Assembly: GCA_013360535.1 (NCBI GenBank)
Contig: JABWBL010000097.1
Location: forward strand, 1-9,323
Reading direction: 5' to 3'
Length of the DNA stretch: 9,323 bases
DNA from: Planctomycetaceae bacterium
Lineage (GTDB): Bacteria; Planctomycetota; UBA1135; GCA-002686595
Below the pieces are notes generated by a model, which worked only from the letters and a program-made list of their open reading frames with translations, was not told the origin of the DNA and searched no databases. The translations under genes were made by a program, and so were the position numbers. Below, in pieces: positions 1 to 7,700 of this stretch (positions are counted from its first letter, which is position 1; every line of letters begins with the position of its first letter).

Positions 1-1065
1 GACGCGACCCTCGAGCCACGCGCGCAGGTCCTCACCGACCTCCAGCATGTCCGCGTAGCGCTGGCGCAGGTCGCGGGCCATCGCCTTCTCGCAGATCGCG
101 ACGAGCTCTTCCGGCGCGCCCTTCGCCTCGCGCGCGAGCTCCGGCGGAGCACCCTTCATCAGCGAAGTGAGCACCGCGGTCGCCGACGGCTTTTCGCCGG
201 CCTGCGCGTACGGAGCGTGCCCCGCGAGCAGCTCGTACAGCATCGCTCCCAGCGAATACACGTCGACGCGCGGCCCGATGTCCTCGAGCCGCCCGCGCGC
301 CTGCTCCGGTGCCATGTAGCTCGGCGTGCCGACGATGTCGCCGTCCATCGTGCCGAGCCCGGAGTCGCTGCCGCTCGACTGTTCCTTGCGTTCGGTGCGG
401 ATCGGCCCGAGCGACGCGTCGGCGGCCGCGACCGCGCCCGACTCGCCAGCTTTCGCCTCTCCATCTCGCGCGAGCACGCGCGCGAGCCCCCAGTCCATCA
501 CGTACACCTCGCCGAAACGCCCGACCATCACGTTCGCGGGCTTGAGGTCGCGGTGCACGACGCCCTTGGAGTGCGCGAACGCCATCGCCTCGCACACACG
601 CTGCAGGACGCCGATCGCACGCGGCAAATTCCAGCCGTCGGCGTCGCGGCGCGCGCTCTCGAACACTTCGCGCAGGTCGCGGCCGCGCACGAGCTTCATC
701 GTGAAGTACAGGCGACCCTGCGAATCGAGCCCGAGCTCGTGCACGGGCACGATGCCGGGGTGGTCGAGTTGGCCGGTGACCTGCGCTTCCTCGAGGAAAC
801 GCGCACGGCGGCGCACGACGCTCTCGTCCTCGCTCGCGCTCTCGACGCCGGGGTCGCCGAGCATCACCTTCATCGCGAGCTGGCGCCGCAGGTCGCCGTC
901 GGTCACGCGGTACACCGCGCCCATCGCGCCACGTCCGACCTCACGCGACTCGGAATAGCGCTCGTCGTTGCGCGGTCGCTCGCGCAGCCGCCGCAGCACC
1001 TCGCTCTGGCTCAGGCGCGGCGCCGCACCCGGCTGCGAGGCCGAGGGCAACGAAGGGTCGGTCAT
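1..1065 (-). CDS. Ser/Thr protein kinase (Hanks type), C-terminus beyond window
   Basis: Cytosolic kinase domain that would phosphorylate Ser/Thr on unknown targets. The first 355 residues are present; the frame is open to the window edge. Visible motifs: glycine loop G44-R-G-A-M-G49, ATP-anchoring lysine K66 (AMKVM), helix-C glutamate probably E93 (FLEEAQ), catalytic HRDLKPAN at 171-178 with D173, metal-binding DWG at 191-193, GTPSYMAPEQ at 246-255 and DVYSLG at 268-273. The end reads LRAWLEGRV, a boundary usual in planctomycete kinases. DWG replaces canonical DFG, and the stretch from DWG to APE is about 63 residues, with a Ser/Asp/Gly-rich insertion at about 196-243. Start chosen at the ATG whose GGAG (1077-1074) lies 8 nt upstream. 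It lies 48 nt behind the hydrolase gene on the same strand. Family members usually continue into a membrane segment and a sensory or repeat domain, which cannot be seen here. Confidence 0.95.
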   Translation of the reverse strand, partial: MTDPSLPSASQPGAAPRLSQSEVLRRLRERPRNDERYSESREVGRGAMGAVYRVTDGDLRRQLAMKVMLGDPGVESASEDESVVRRRARFLEEAQVTGQLDHPGIVPVHELGLDSQGRLYFTMKLVRGRDLREVFESARRDADGWNLPRAIGVLQRVCEAMAFAHSKGVVHRDLKPANVMVGRFGEVYVMDWGLARVLARDGEAKAGESGAVAAADASLGPIRTERKEQSSGSDSGLGTMDGDIVGTPSYMAPEQARGRLEDIGPRVDVYSLGAMLYELLAGHAPYAQAGEKPSATAVLTSLMKGAPPELAREAKGAPEELVAICEKAMARDLRQRYADMLEVGEDLRAWLEGRV

Positions 1066-1070
1066 CGGGG

Positions 1071-1095
1071 AGGCTCCGTGAAGGTTGCGGAGCCT
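1071..1095 (-). promoter_or_regulatory. Hairpin covering the kinase ribosome binding site
   Basis: Perfect 8-bp inverted repeat AGGCTCCG / CGGAGCCT with a 9-nt loop, in the 48-nt gap between the hydrolase stop and the kinase start. On the minus-strand transcript the second arm contains the only GGAG near the kinase ATG, so the folded form would hide the ribosome binding site. It begins 18 nt after the hydrolase stop codon. It has no following U-run, so an intrinsic terminator is less likely than translational damping or a 3'-end stabilising stem. The repeat is seen directly; the function is inferred. Confidence 0.5.
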
Positions 1096-1113
1096 ACCAA
1101 GAGCGCGCGGGCG

Positions 1114-1911
1114 CTACTTCTTGCGAAGGAGCTCGAGCCAACGCTTCCACGCCTCCGCCCGCGCGGTCTTGTTCGCCTCCGACGCGTCCGCGGCCTCGCC
1201 CGCGCGCACAAAACCGTGCCCGGCGCCCTTGTAGATCACCGGCTCGAACGTCTTGCCGGCCTTCTTGATCGCCTCTTCCGTCGCGGGCAGTCCCGCCGAG
1301 ATGCGCGCGTCGTTCTCGCCGTAGAAGCCGTAAACGGGGCACGTGAGCTTCGCGAGCACGGCCTCGTCCGTCGGCGCCGAGCCGTAGAACACGAACGCGG
1401 CCTTCACGTCCTTCGCTTGCGTCGCATACAGGAAACTCTGCGAGCCGCCCCAGCAGAATCCCGCGACCGACAGCATGCCGTTGCAGGCCTCGAGCTTGCG
1501 CGCGTGCGCGGCGACCGCGTCGAGATCGGCCTTTACTTGCTCAGGTTTGAGCGCGTAAATCGCCTTCGTCGCGTCATCGGTGCTCTTGAAGCTCGACGTG
1601 TCGCCGCCTTCGGGACCGGATCCCGACAGGAGGTCCGGCGCAAGCGCGATGAACCCTTCGGCGGCGAGCCTGTCCGCGACCGAACGCACCCAGTCGGTCA
1701 AACCCTTGTTCTCGTGAATCACGAGCACGGCCTGCGCCTTCTCCTTCACCTCGGGGAACACGACGAAACAACGCACCTTGCGCTCGCCCTGCTTCACGTC
1801 GATCCACTCGTGATGGCGCGGCGAGTCGTCGAGCGCCTTCCTCGCGGGATCTTGGGCGAACGCGGCGAGCGAGAGGGCGACGAGCACGAACGTGCGAATG
1901 AGCCAGTTCAT
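1114..1911 (-). CDS. Exported dienelactone hydrolase family protein
   Basis: Alpha/beta-hydrolase of the dienelactone hydrolase (carboxymethylenebutenolidase-like) family, 265 residues. An N-terminal signal peptide, about residues 1-19 (MNWLIRTFVLVALSLAAFA then Q), predicts export. The mature part is about the usual family length. The family's catalytic set is complete: E67 in HENKG, nucleophile C153 in the elbow GFCWGG (151-156), D201 in GEND and H232 in GHGF. The cysteine nucleophile is characteristic of dienelactone hydrolases. The physiological substrate is unknown; many such proteins are annotated only by fold and act on esters or lactones. Start chosen at the ATG 7 nt after GGAG (1922-1919) and immediately before the signal peptide; the frame runs open far upstream, but only as antisense to the histidine kinase. 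It probably shares a transcript with the kinase downstream and diverges from the histidine kinase gene. Confidence 0.93.
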   Translation of the reverse strand: MNWLIRTFVLVALSLAAFAQDPARKALDDSPRHHEWIDVKQGERKVRCFVVFPEVKEKAQAVLVIHENKGLTDWVRSVADRLAAEGFIALAPDLLSGSGPEGGDTSSFKSTDDATKAIYALKPEQVKADLDAVAAHARKLEACNGMLSVAGFCWGGSQSFLYATQAKDVKAAFVFYGSAPTDEAVLAKLTCPVYGFYGENDARISAGLPATEEAIKKAGKTFEPVIYKGAGHGFVRAGEAADASEANKTARAEAWKRWLELLRKK

Positions 1912-1973
1912 CGAGTTTCTCCGGGGTAGGGCCCCAAGTCTTGCGAAGCGGCGGCGGCGCGCGCAATGGCGGC

Positions 1974-1995
1974 GTTGACAACCCGGTGACAATCG
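1974..1995 (+). promoter_or_regulatory. Tandem direct repeat, 11-bp period (candidate response-regulator site)
   Basis: GTTGACAA (1974-1981) and GGTGACAA (1985-1992) match at 7 of 8 positions and are offset by exactly 11 bp. They sit in the divergent region between hydrolase and histidine kinase genes. Read on the minus strand they give TTGTCAC-CGGG-TTGTCAA, the same 7+4 layout as the enterobacterial Pho box (CTGTCAT-N4-CTGTCAT). OmpR/PhoB-type regulators, like the one encoded at 3903-4625, bind such tandem sites. A related pair lies at 4621-4638. Each half also resembles a sigma-70 -35 hexamer (TTGACA, GTGACA), so a promoter element is the main alternative. Confidence 0.4.
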
Positions 1996-2010
1996 CGCGC
2001 CGGGTGCATC

Positions 2011-2025
2011 TAGCATGCGGGGACA
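2011..2025 (+). promoter_or_regulatory. Candidate -10 element just upstream of the histidine kinase start
   Basis: TAGCAT (2011-2016) matches TATAAT at four of six positions and is followed by only 9 nt before the ATG. If used, transcription would begin about 2-3 nt before the start codon, giving an almost leaderless message. GTGACA at 1986-1991 could serve as a -35 element, but the 19-nt spacer is long. The only ribosome-binding-like sequence is GGGG at 2019-2022, just 3 nt from the ATG, which is too close to be typical. Weak, sequence-only evidence. Confidence 0.3.
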
Positions 2026-3906
2026 ATGCAGAGGCATTCGCGGGACGGCGCCGGGCGCTGGGAGATCGCCGTGGCGATGCTCGGAGCGCTGTCGAGCGTG
2101 CTGCTCGTCGCGCTCGCGTTCCTTCCGTCGAACGATCCCGAGCTCGCGGGCCGCACGGCCTTCGCGAAGCTTGCGGGCGAAGTCGAGGACGCGGTCGCGG
2201 CCGAGTGGGAGCGGGCGCTCGCGGATTCGGACTTCGGTCTCTCGTCGAGCACGCTGACGTGGTCGCGTGCGGACGAGGGGGCGGTGGCGCAGCGCGCATC
2301 GACGGCCGAGAACGCGCCAGCGGCGGCGGAAGGTGCGGCGTTCGAGGTGCTGCTCGGGGAGGCGCAGCGGCTGGAAGCGAGCGGAGATCCGGCGGAAGCG
2401 CGCAAGGCGGCGCTCGAGGCCCTCGGCAAGGCGCGCAACTCGCACGGCAAGGCGCGCGCGGCGCTGGTCGCGATTCGTGCAGGAAAGCAGGCCGAAGACT
2501 GCGAGGGGGCGCTGGAGACGTGGCGCGATGTGCGGGACGAGCTCAGCGGCGAGGAACGAGCGAGTGGCTTGCCGATCCTGGTGCTCGCGGCCCTCGCCGT
2601 CGCCCCTTGCGCGAGTCCCGAGGAGCGCGCCGAGTTGTTGCGGCGTGTCCAGCCGGCCTGGGGCGGCGTGGTGGCGACGGCTGTGGAGCAGACGGTTGCG
2701 AGCGCCGTCGCCGAGCGTCTGCGCGCGCTCGCACCCGAGAGCGACGCGGCGCGCGAGTTGGGCGAGTCGGAGCGCATCCGCAAGCTCGCGCGGTTCGCGG
2801 CTGGGCTTCCCAAGGCGCACCTGCCGACGCGGCCCGACGATGCCCGGTGGCATCTCGAGGCGCTGGGAAACGACGAATGGCTCCTGTGGCGTGCGGACGG
2901 CGCGGACGCAGTCGTCGCGAACCGCATGGCTCGCGAGGAGTTGCTCGAGCGCTTCGTGGAGCGCGCGAAGGGCGTGATTTCGGCCGATTTTGGCCTCGAT
3001 TTCGGTTCGGGGGCTCGCGGCGAGCCCGTGCGCGAGCGGCGCACGCTCGACGCGAGCGGAATCGGCTTCACGCTGCGCCACGAGAATCCGCAGGCTGCGA
3101 TGCGCGTCGAAGGAACACGCGTGCGGCTTTTGCGGGCGGCGTTGCTCTTCGTGGCGGTGCTGTCGGGGCTCGCGAGCGTCGCGACGTGGCGCGCGATGCG
3201 GCGCAGCCGACGGCTGTCGGGACTGAAGAGTTCGTTCGTCGCGAGCGTCAGCCACGAGCTGCGCACGCCGGTCGCGTCGATCCTCATGCTGGCGGAGAAC
3301 CTCGAAGAAGGCCGCGTGAGCGATGCGGCGAGTCGTGCGCGTTACGCGAGCCTGATCCGGCGCGAGGCGGAGCGGCTGCGCAGGCTGGTGGCCGACGTGC
3401 TCGACTTCTCGCGCCTCGAGCGCGGTCGCGAGCTCGACCTGCGTCGCGAAGGTGTCGAAATCGGCAGTTTTGTCGCGGAATTGGCGCGCGAAGCCGTCGA
3501 GTGGGCCAAGAGCCACTCGCTCGAGCTGGCGGTCGATATCGCGCCGCTGCGAGGCCACGCGCAGCTCGACTCGGACGCCGTGCGCCGCGCGCTCGCGAAT
3601 TTGCTCGACAACGCACGCAAGCACTCGGGCTCGACCGAACTCAAGCTCGCGGCGAGCACCGAGGCCCGAACCCTGCGGCTTGTGGTCGCCGATCGCGGTC
3701 GCGGAGTGCCCGTGGAGCAACGCGAGAAGCTCTTCGAGCCTTTCGAGCGGCTGGAAGCCTCGAACGGGGCTGGCGGAGCGGGCCTCGGACTCGCCATCGT
3801 GCGCGAGATCGCGCGCGAGCACGGCGGCCGCGTCCGGTTCGTCGAACCTGACGGCGGCGTCGGCGCGCGTGTCGAGCTCGAGCTCCCGCTCGAGGAGGAA
3901 TCGTGA
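2026..3906 (+). CDS. Membrane sensor histidine kinase with large helical extracytoplasmic domain
   Basis: Sensor of a two-component pair, 626 residues; autophosphorylates on H410 and should pass phosphate to the adjacent regulator. Order: short basic N-terminus; TM1 about 16-33; extracytoplasmic region about 34-366; TM2 about 367-388; dimerisation/phosphoacceptor domain with SHELRTP at 409-415; ATPase domain with N box NLLDNA (525-530, key N529), G1 DRGRG (556-560), F box KLFEPF (568-573) and G2 GAGLGL (584-589). There is no room for a HAMP or PAS domain: TM2 ends only about 20 residues before the histidine. The sensor region is Ala/Glu/Leu-rich and helical, with TPR-like pairs around 104-190 (for example LEASGDPAEARKAALEAL); I cannot name its family. 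Start is the first ATG, giving a basic lead into TM1. The stop overlaps the regulator start. The ligand is unknown. Confidence 0.95.
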   Translation: MQRHSRDGAGRWEIAVAMLGALSSVLLVALAFLPSNDPELAGRTAFAKLAGEVEDAVAAEWERALADSDFGLSSSTLTWSRADEGAVAQRASTAENAPAAAEGAAFEVLLGEAQRLEASGDPAEARKAALEALGKARNSHGKARAALVAIRAGKQAEDCEGALETWRDVRDELSGEERASGLPILVLAALAVAPCASPEERAELLRRVQPAWGGVVATAVEQTVASAVAERLRALAPESDAARELGESERIRKLARFAAGLPKAHLPTRPDDARWHLEALGNDEWLLWRADGADAVVANRMAREELLERFVERAKGVISADFGLDFGSGARGEPVRERRTLDASGIGFTLRHENPQAAMRVEGTRVRLLRAALLFVAVLSGLASVATWRAMRRSRRLSGLKSSFVASVSHELRTPVASILMLAENLEEGRVSDAASRARYASLIRREAERLRRLVADVLDFSRLERGRELDLRREGVEIGSFVAELAREAVEWAKSHSLELAVDIAPLRGHAQLDSDAVRRALANLLDNARKHSGSTELKLAASTEARTLRLVVADRGRGVPVEQREKLFEPFERLEASNGAGGAGLGLAIVREIAREHGGRVRFVEPDGGVGARVELELPLEEES

Positions 3907-4625
3907 CCAAGGCCCGTGTGCTGGTGATCGAGGACGAAGAAGCGCTGCGGCTCGCGCTGGTGGACGCGCTGCGTTCGGAGGGTTTCGACGTGCTCGAGGC
4001 CGCCGATGGCGAGCGTGGGCTCGAGCTCGCGTTGAGCGAAGCGCCGGAACTCGTGCTGCTCGACCTGATGCTGCCCAAGCGCGACGGCTTCAGCGTGCTG
4101 CGCGCGATCCGCGAGGATCGCCTGCAGTCGGCCGTGATCGTGCTCTCCGCGCGCGGCGAGGAATGGGATCGCATCCAGGGTTTCGAGTTCGGCGCCGACG
4201 ATTACGTCGTCAAGCCGTTCTCGACGCGCGAGCTGTTCGGGCGCATGCGAGCGGTGCTCCAGCGCATCGAAGGCAAGGCGCCGGGCCTGCCCGTGGAAGC
4301 GGGCAAGGTCACGATCGGCGAGTGTGTCGTCGACTTCTCGGCCTACACGTTCGAGCGCAAGGGCGCGCGCGCGGGACTGTCGCGAAAGGAGCTGGAATTG
4401 CTGCGTTTCCTGCTCGATCACGAAGGTCAGGTGCTCGACCGCATGCGCATCCAGGATGCCGTGTGGGGCCGCGGCAACGAGTCGACGCCGCGCACGGTCG
4501 ACATGCACGTGCTCAAGCTGCGCCGCAAGCTCGAACGCGAGCCGGACCACCCGCGCCACATCCTCACCGTGCACGGCGTGGGCTACCGCTTCAGCCGCAC
4601 GGGCGAGGACGCGCGCCGCAGTTGA
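3903..4625 (+). CDS. OmpR/PhoB-family response regulator
   Basis: DNA-binding transcription regulator, 240 residues, cognate to the histidine kinase just upstream. Receiver domain about 4-120 with acidic pocket E10-D11-E12, phosphoacceptor D54 in LLDLMLP, switch serine S82, Y101 and conserved lysine K104 in VVKPF. Winged-helix output domain about 135-232 with recognition helix near TVDMHVLKLRRKL (198-210) and wing HGVGYRF (224-230). All receiver residues needed for phosphorylation are present. Start is GTG inside the sequence GTGA, so it overlaps the kinase stop by 4 nt; AGGAGG (3893-3898) lies 4 nt upstream. This layout implies translational coupling and balanced output of the two proteins. 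Regulators of this family bind direct repeats about 11 bp apart, and such repeats flank the gene pair. The regulon beyond that cannot be judged here. Confidence 0.96.
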   Translation: MTKARVLVIEDEEALRLALVDALRSEGFDVLEAADGERGLELALSEAPELVLLDLMLPKRDGFSVLRAIREDRLQSAVIVLSARGEEWDRIQGFEFGADDYVVKPFSTRELFGRMRAVLQRIEGKAPGLPVEAGKVTIGECVVDFSAYTFERKGARAGLSRKELELLRFLLDHEGQVLDRMRIQDAVWGRGNESTPRTVDMHVLKLRRKLEREPDHPRHILTVHGVGYRFSRTGEDARRS

Positions 4626-4638
4626 CGAGCCGTTGACA
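4621..4638 (+). promoter_or_regulatory. Second tandem GTTGAC repeat, 11-bp period
   Basis: GTTGAC at 4621-4626 and again at 4632-4637, exactly 11 bp apart. The first copy overlaps the last codon and stop of the response regulator gene. The minus strand reads CTGTCAA-CGGC-TCGTCAA, close in spacing and core to the pair at 1974-1992. It is placed about 100 bp before the start of the HEAT-repeat gene, which would make that gene a direct target. TTGACA (4633-4638) is also a perfect -35 hexamer, but no convincing -10 lies 16-18 nt downstream. Confidence 0.4.
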
Positions 4639-4667
4639 GCGAGCAGTTGCCGAGTTGGCAAGCTCGC
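4639..4667 (+). terminator. Strong stem-loop after the response regulator gene
   Basis: GCGAGC (4639-4644) pairs with GCTCGC (4662-4667), and inside it TTGCC (4647-4651) pairs with GGCAA (4657-4661). A 2-nt bulge (AG) and a 5-nt loop (GAGTT) complete an 11-bp interrupted stem. It starts 14 nt after the regulator stop, where a terminator would sit, but no U-run follows. A shorter stem CGCTC/GAGCG (4665-4680) shares three bases with it, so the two cannot form fully together. It may be a weak or Rho-assisted terminator, an mRNA-end stabiliser, or part of a leader for the HEAT-repeat gene. Confidence 0.4.
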
Positions 4668-4692
4668 TCGCGCAAGAGCGTCCACTGGTCGA

Positions 4693-4713
4693 TGTCGCAA
4701 ACGGAACGCGACA
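4693..4713 (+). promoter_or_regulatory. Short inverted repeat ahead of the HEAT-repeat gene
   Basis: TGTCGC (4693-4698) and GCGACA (4708-4713) form a perfect 6-bp inverted repeat with a 9-nt spacer. It ends 9 nt before the GAGGGA ribosome binding site (4723-4728), so it leaves that site accessible. It could be a small leader stem or a protein-binding palindrome. A 6-bp repeat is not rare by chance in this GC-rich sequence. Confidence 0.25.
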
Positions 4714-4735
4714 GAAGGCCCCGAGGGAAATCGAC

Positions 4736-7700
4736 ATGCAACGAATCGAAGCGATGAAGTGGCTGCAGCGGCTCGCGCTGCTCGTGGTGGCGGTGTGGAG
4801 TGCGCTGTTCGGAACGCCGCTGCGCGCGCAGGAAACGGCGGGCCCGAGTGCGCCGAAGCCCATGGTGTGGACCGGCGATCCGCCGTACTTCTTCCCGCCG
4901 GTGGATACCCGCGATGCCGCGAGCCTCGCGGCGGCGCTCGACAAGGAACTGGCGCGGCTGAAGGTCGCGCTGGAGGTCGATGGTGCGACGGAGGCGCAGC
5001 GCAAGGAACTGACGCGGCTGTGGGTGATCGCGTCGCGCCGCGAGGAATTTCCCCGGCGCTGGGAAGTGCTCCCGCGCATCGTGATCGCGCGGGCCGAGGA
5101 GCTCGAGCGGCGCGGCGAGCTTCCGGCGGCGGTGCGTGTCGCGAGCGAGCTGCTGCCGCGCGCCGAGATCGCGGCCGAGCTCTCGCGCCTCGATCCGAAA
5201 CTGAAGTTCGTGGCGGCGACGGCGGAGCAGGAGAAGGCGGCGCAGGAGGCGGCCAAGGATCCGAAACTCGCGTCCCTACGCACGCAGCTCGAGAAGAAGC
5301 TCGCGGAACAGAAGGCACTCGCCAACGCCGGTGAGCGTGGGGGAGATTCCGAGCGCGAGGAGCAGGCCGAGTGGGCGGCTCAGTTGCTCGAGGACGCCGT
5401 GATGCGCGCGCTGCTCGAGCAGCAGCCCGGCATGATCCGCGACCTCGGCGCCCGCGCGGCGCCGGCGCTCGAGCAGCTCGTCGCGAACGACCTCGACACC
5501 TTGCCGCCCGACGCTTCGCTCGATCCGCTCGTGCTGCTCTTCGAGGTCGACGAGCCCCGCGGCGCGCAGTTCGTGCTCGATCACTGGCCCAAGGGCGGCT
5601 ACCTGTTCCACAAGCGCGTGCTGCGCGCGATGGAGAAGGCCAACGTGCTCTCCAACTCCGGCACTTGGCGCGCGGCGAGCGCTCAGGTCGACGTGCCGAC
5701 GTTCGAGGCCCCCAAGCTGATCGAGACGAGCTGGCGTGACCTCCTCGTGCTGGCGGCGAACGATTTCGAGGTGCGCCGCGACAGTCTCGGGCTGCTCCGA
5801 ACGCTCGGCGAATTCGATGGTCTCGATTCGGCTCTGCAGCAGACGCTCTCGAGTTGGATCGAACGCGGAGGCAAGAGCGAGGCGGCGCTCGTGCTCAACA
5901 CGCTCGTTCATTGCTTCGATCGCGCTTCGGTGTTGCCCGTCGCTGAGCGAGCGCTCGCGAGCCCCGACGGCGAGACGCGCATTCTGGCTGCGAAGGTGCT
6001 GGAGGGGTACCAGCGCAACGATGCGTTGCGTGCGCGCGCGCAGGATCCCGAGCCGGAGGTGCGCATGGCCGTGGCGCGCTCGCTCGACGGGGGCGTGCAT
6101 CGTGCCGCCTACTTCATGCCGAGCAGCGCCCGCGGGGCCGTGATCTGCACTTCGATGAACGGTGTGGGGGCGGACTACACGCGCTCGATCGAAGCGCGCG
6201 ACTCGGCCTGCATCGATGCGTTGCTCGGCGATGCGGATCCGCGCGTGCGCGACTTGGCGCTGAAGGCCTTCCTGCAGTCGCCGTCGATCACGGTCTCGAC
6301 GGAACGGCTCGTCGAACTCGCGAAGGACACCGATCCCAAGGTGCGCGAACGACTGGCGAAGTGGGGGCGCAAGGAAGCGATGCCCGCGGCGGCGATGCGC
6401 CAGCTGGCCACCGATCCCGCCGCCGAAATCGCGAGACTCGCTTGGCGCGAGCTTCTGCGCGTCACGAACGACCAAGAGTCGTCCGGCAGCGGCAGCGCGA
6501 CCGCTTCGACCTGGAGCGATGCCTACTTGCCCGTCGCGGAGGCGCTGCTCGTCAATCCCGCGGTCGTGCAGCTCGGACTCGGGGAAGTTGGCGTTCGCGT
6601 GGGGCGAAGTGCGGAGGGCGCGAAGCTGCTCCTGCGTGTCACACGCGCCCATCCCAACGAGCGCAATTTCGGCGCGCTCGTAGAGGCGATCACGCACCGC
6701 AGCCAGAAGTTCGTCTGGGACGCGGTCGGTGTGGACGAACTGCCCGCCCTCTTGCGGGAAACTTTCCAGGCATCGTGGCGCCAGAGTTGGGTTCAGCTGG
6801 TCGGCGCGCTTCCCGAGCGTCACGCTGCGGCGTTCCGTGGGTTGTTGCTGGATACGGGAGTGTCGCCGGAGGTCCGTGCGCTCGCCGCGGCCGCGAGTGC
6901 CGCGACGGCGGATGCGGAGTGGAATAGCGCGTTCGCGGATGTCTTCGAGAGTCTCTCCAGTTCGTACCTAGTGACCGAGAACGCGCCTGAGTGCAGGATG
7001 ATCCGCGGCAAACTGGCGCTCATCGAGCGCGTCGAAGCGCTCGTGCTCGAACTGCTCGGACGGCGAGGATCTCCCGACATGCTGGGCGCCGTGATCCGTG
7101 AGCTTTCCGGGAACGGGAGCTACCGCCTGCCGGAGCCGCTGGCGCTCGACCTGCTCCGTGGAGAACGCGGCAGCCGGCCCGACGGTCCGTGGATCGACGT
7201 GCAAAGCCATGCACTCGCTTCGCTCCGCTATACCGAGACCGAGCCGCGATTGGAGATCGTCGAGCGCTATATCGCCGATCGGTGGATATCGAGGAGCGTG
7301 TTCGCGGAGATCTCCCGCCACCACCTCGATGCGCACCTGCCGCTGCTCGAACGGGCGCTGCTTGGCGAATACGACACGGACGCGTACAGCCCCAGCCAGG
7401 CCGCCGCCATGACTCTCGCGAGTTATCTCGACGATCGCGCGGCCGGGATCCTGCTCAAGGGCATCGCGTCGACGTCGGAGCAGTCACGCCGCGAGACGTT
7501 CTTCAAGGCGCTCGACGAGATCCGCCGTTACCAGGACGAGCGCGAGCGCTGGGCGAATCGCAAGAGCTCGAAGGCGGCGCGGGATGCGGCGATCGCCGAG
7601 CTCGTGCCGATGCTCGCCGACAAGGACGCGACGACCCGCGCGCAGGCGGCGAAGTCGCTCGGTGCTCTCGAAGCGCTCGAGCAGCTCCCCGCGCTCGTGC

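Noticed and set aside
217..1929. Plus-strand open frame of 570 codons across the kinase and hydrolase genes
   Set aside because: It runs antisense to two well-supported genes, is rich in Arg and His, and shows no domain.
1981..2005. Inverted repeat ACCCGG / CCGGGT around the first direct repeat
   Set aside because: Only 6 bp with a 13-nt spacer in a G/C-rich region; this is easily chance, and it is explained at least as well by the overlapping direct repeat.
1114..3822. Very long minus-strand open frame (902 codons) ending with the hydrolase
   Set aside because: Only the last 265 residues resemble a protein family. The rest is antisense to the histidine kinase gene, is Arg/His-rich and results from G/C third-position bias. 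The ATG at 1911 has a ribosome binding site and a signal peptide.
1941..3851. Plus-strand open frame of 636 codons overlapping the histidine kinase gene
   Set aside because: It is an Arg/Gly/Ala-rich shadow in another frame. The frame starting at 2026 carries the complete set of kinase motifs.
4633..4661. Perfect TTGACA as a sigma-70 -35 element for the HEAT-repeat gene
   Set aside because: No acceptable -10 sequence lies 16-18 nt downstream; that stretch is the arm of a strong stem. Kept only as an alternative reading of the direct repeat.
4655..4735. Upstream TTG start adding 27 residues to the HEAT-repeat protein
   Set aside because: It would place a hydrophilic stretch before the signal peptide and it lies inside the stem-loop. 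The ATG at 4736 has GAGGGA at ideal spacing.
3342..6823. Long minus-strand open frames (3342-5318 and 5276-6823) opposite the regulator and HEAT genes
   Set aside because: Their composition is typical of shadow frames (Arg, Ser, His, Glu runs) and they show no motifs. The plus strand holds coherent proteins with ribosome binding sites.
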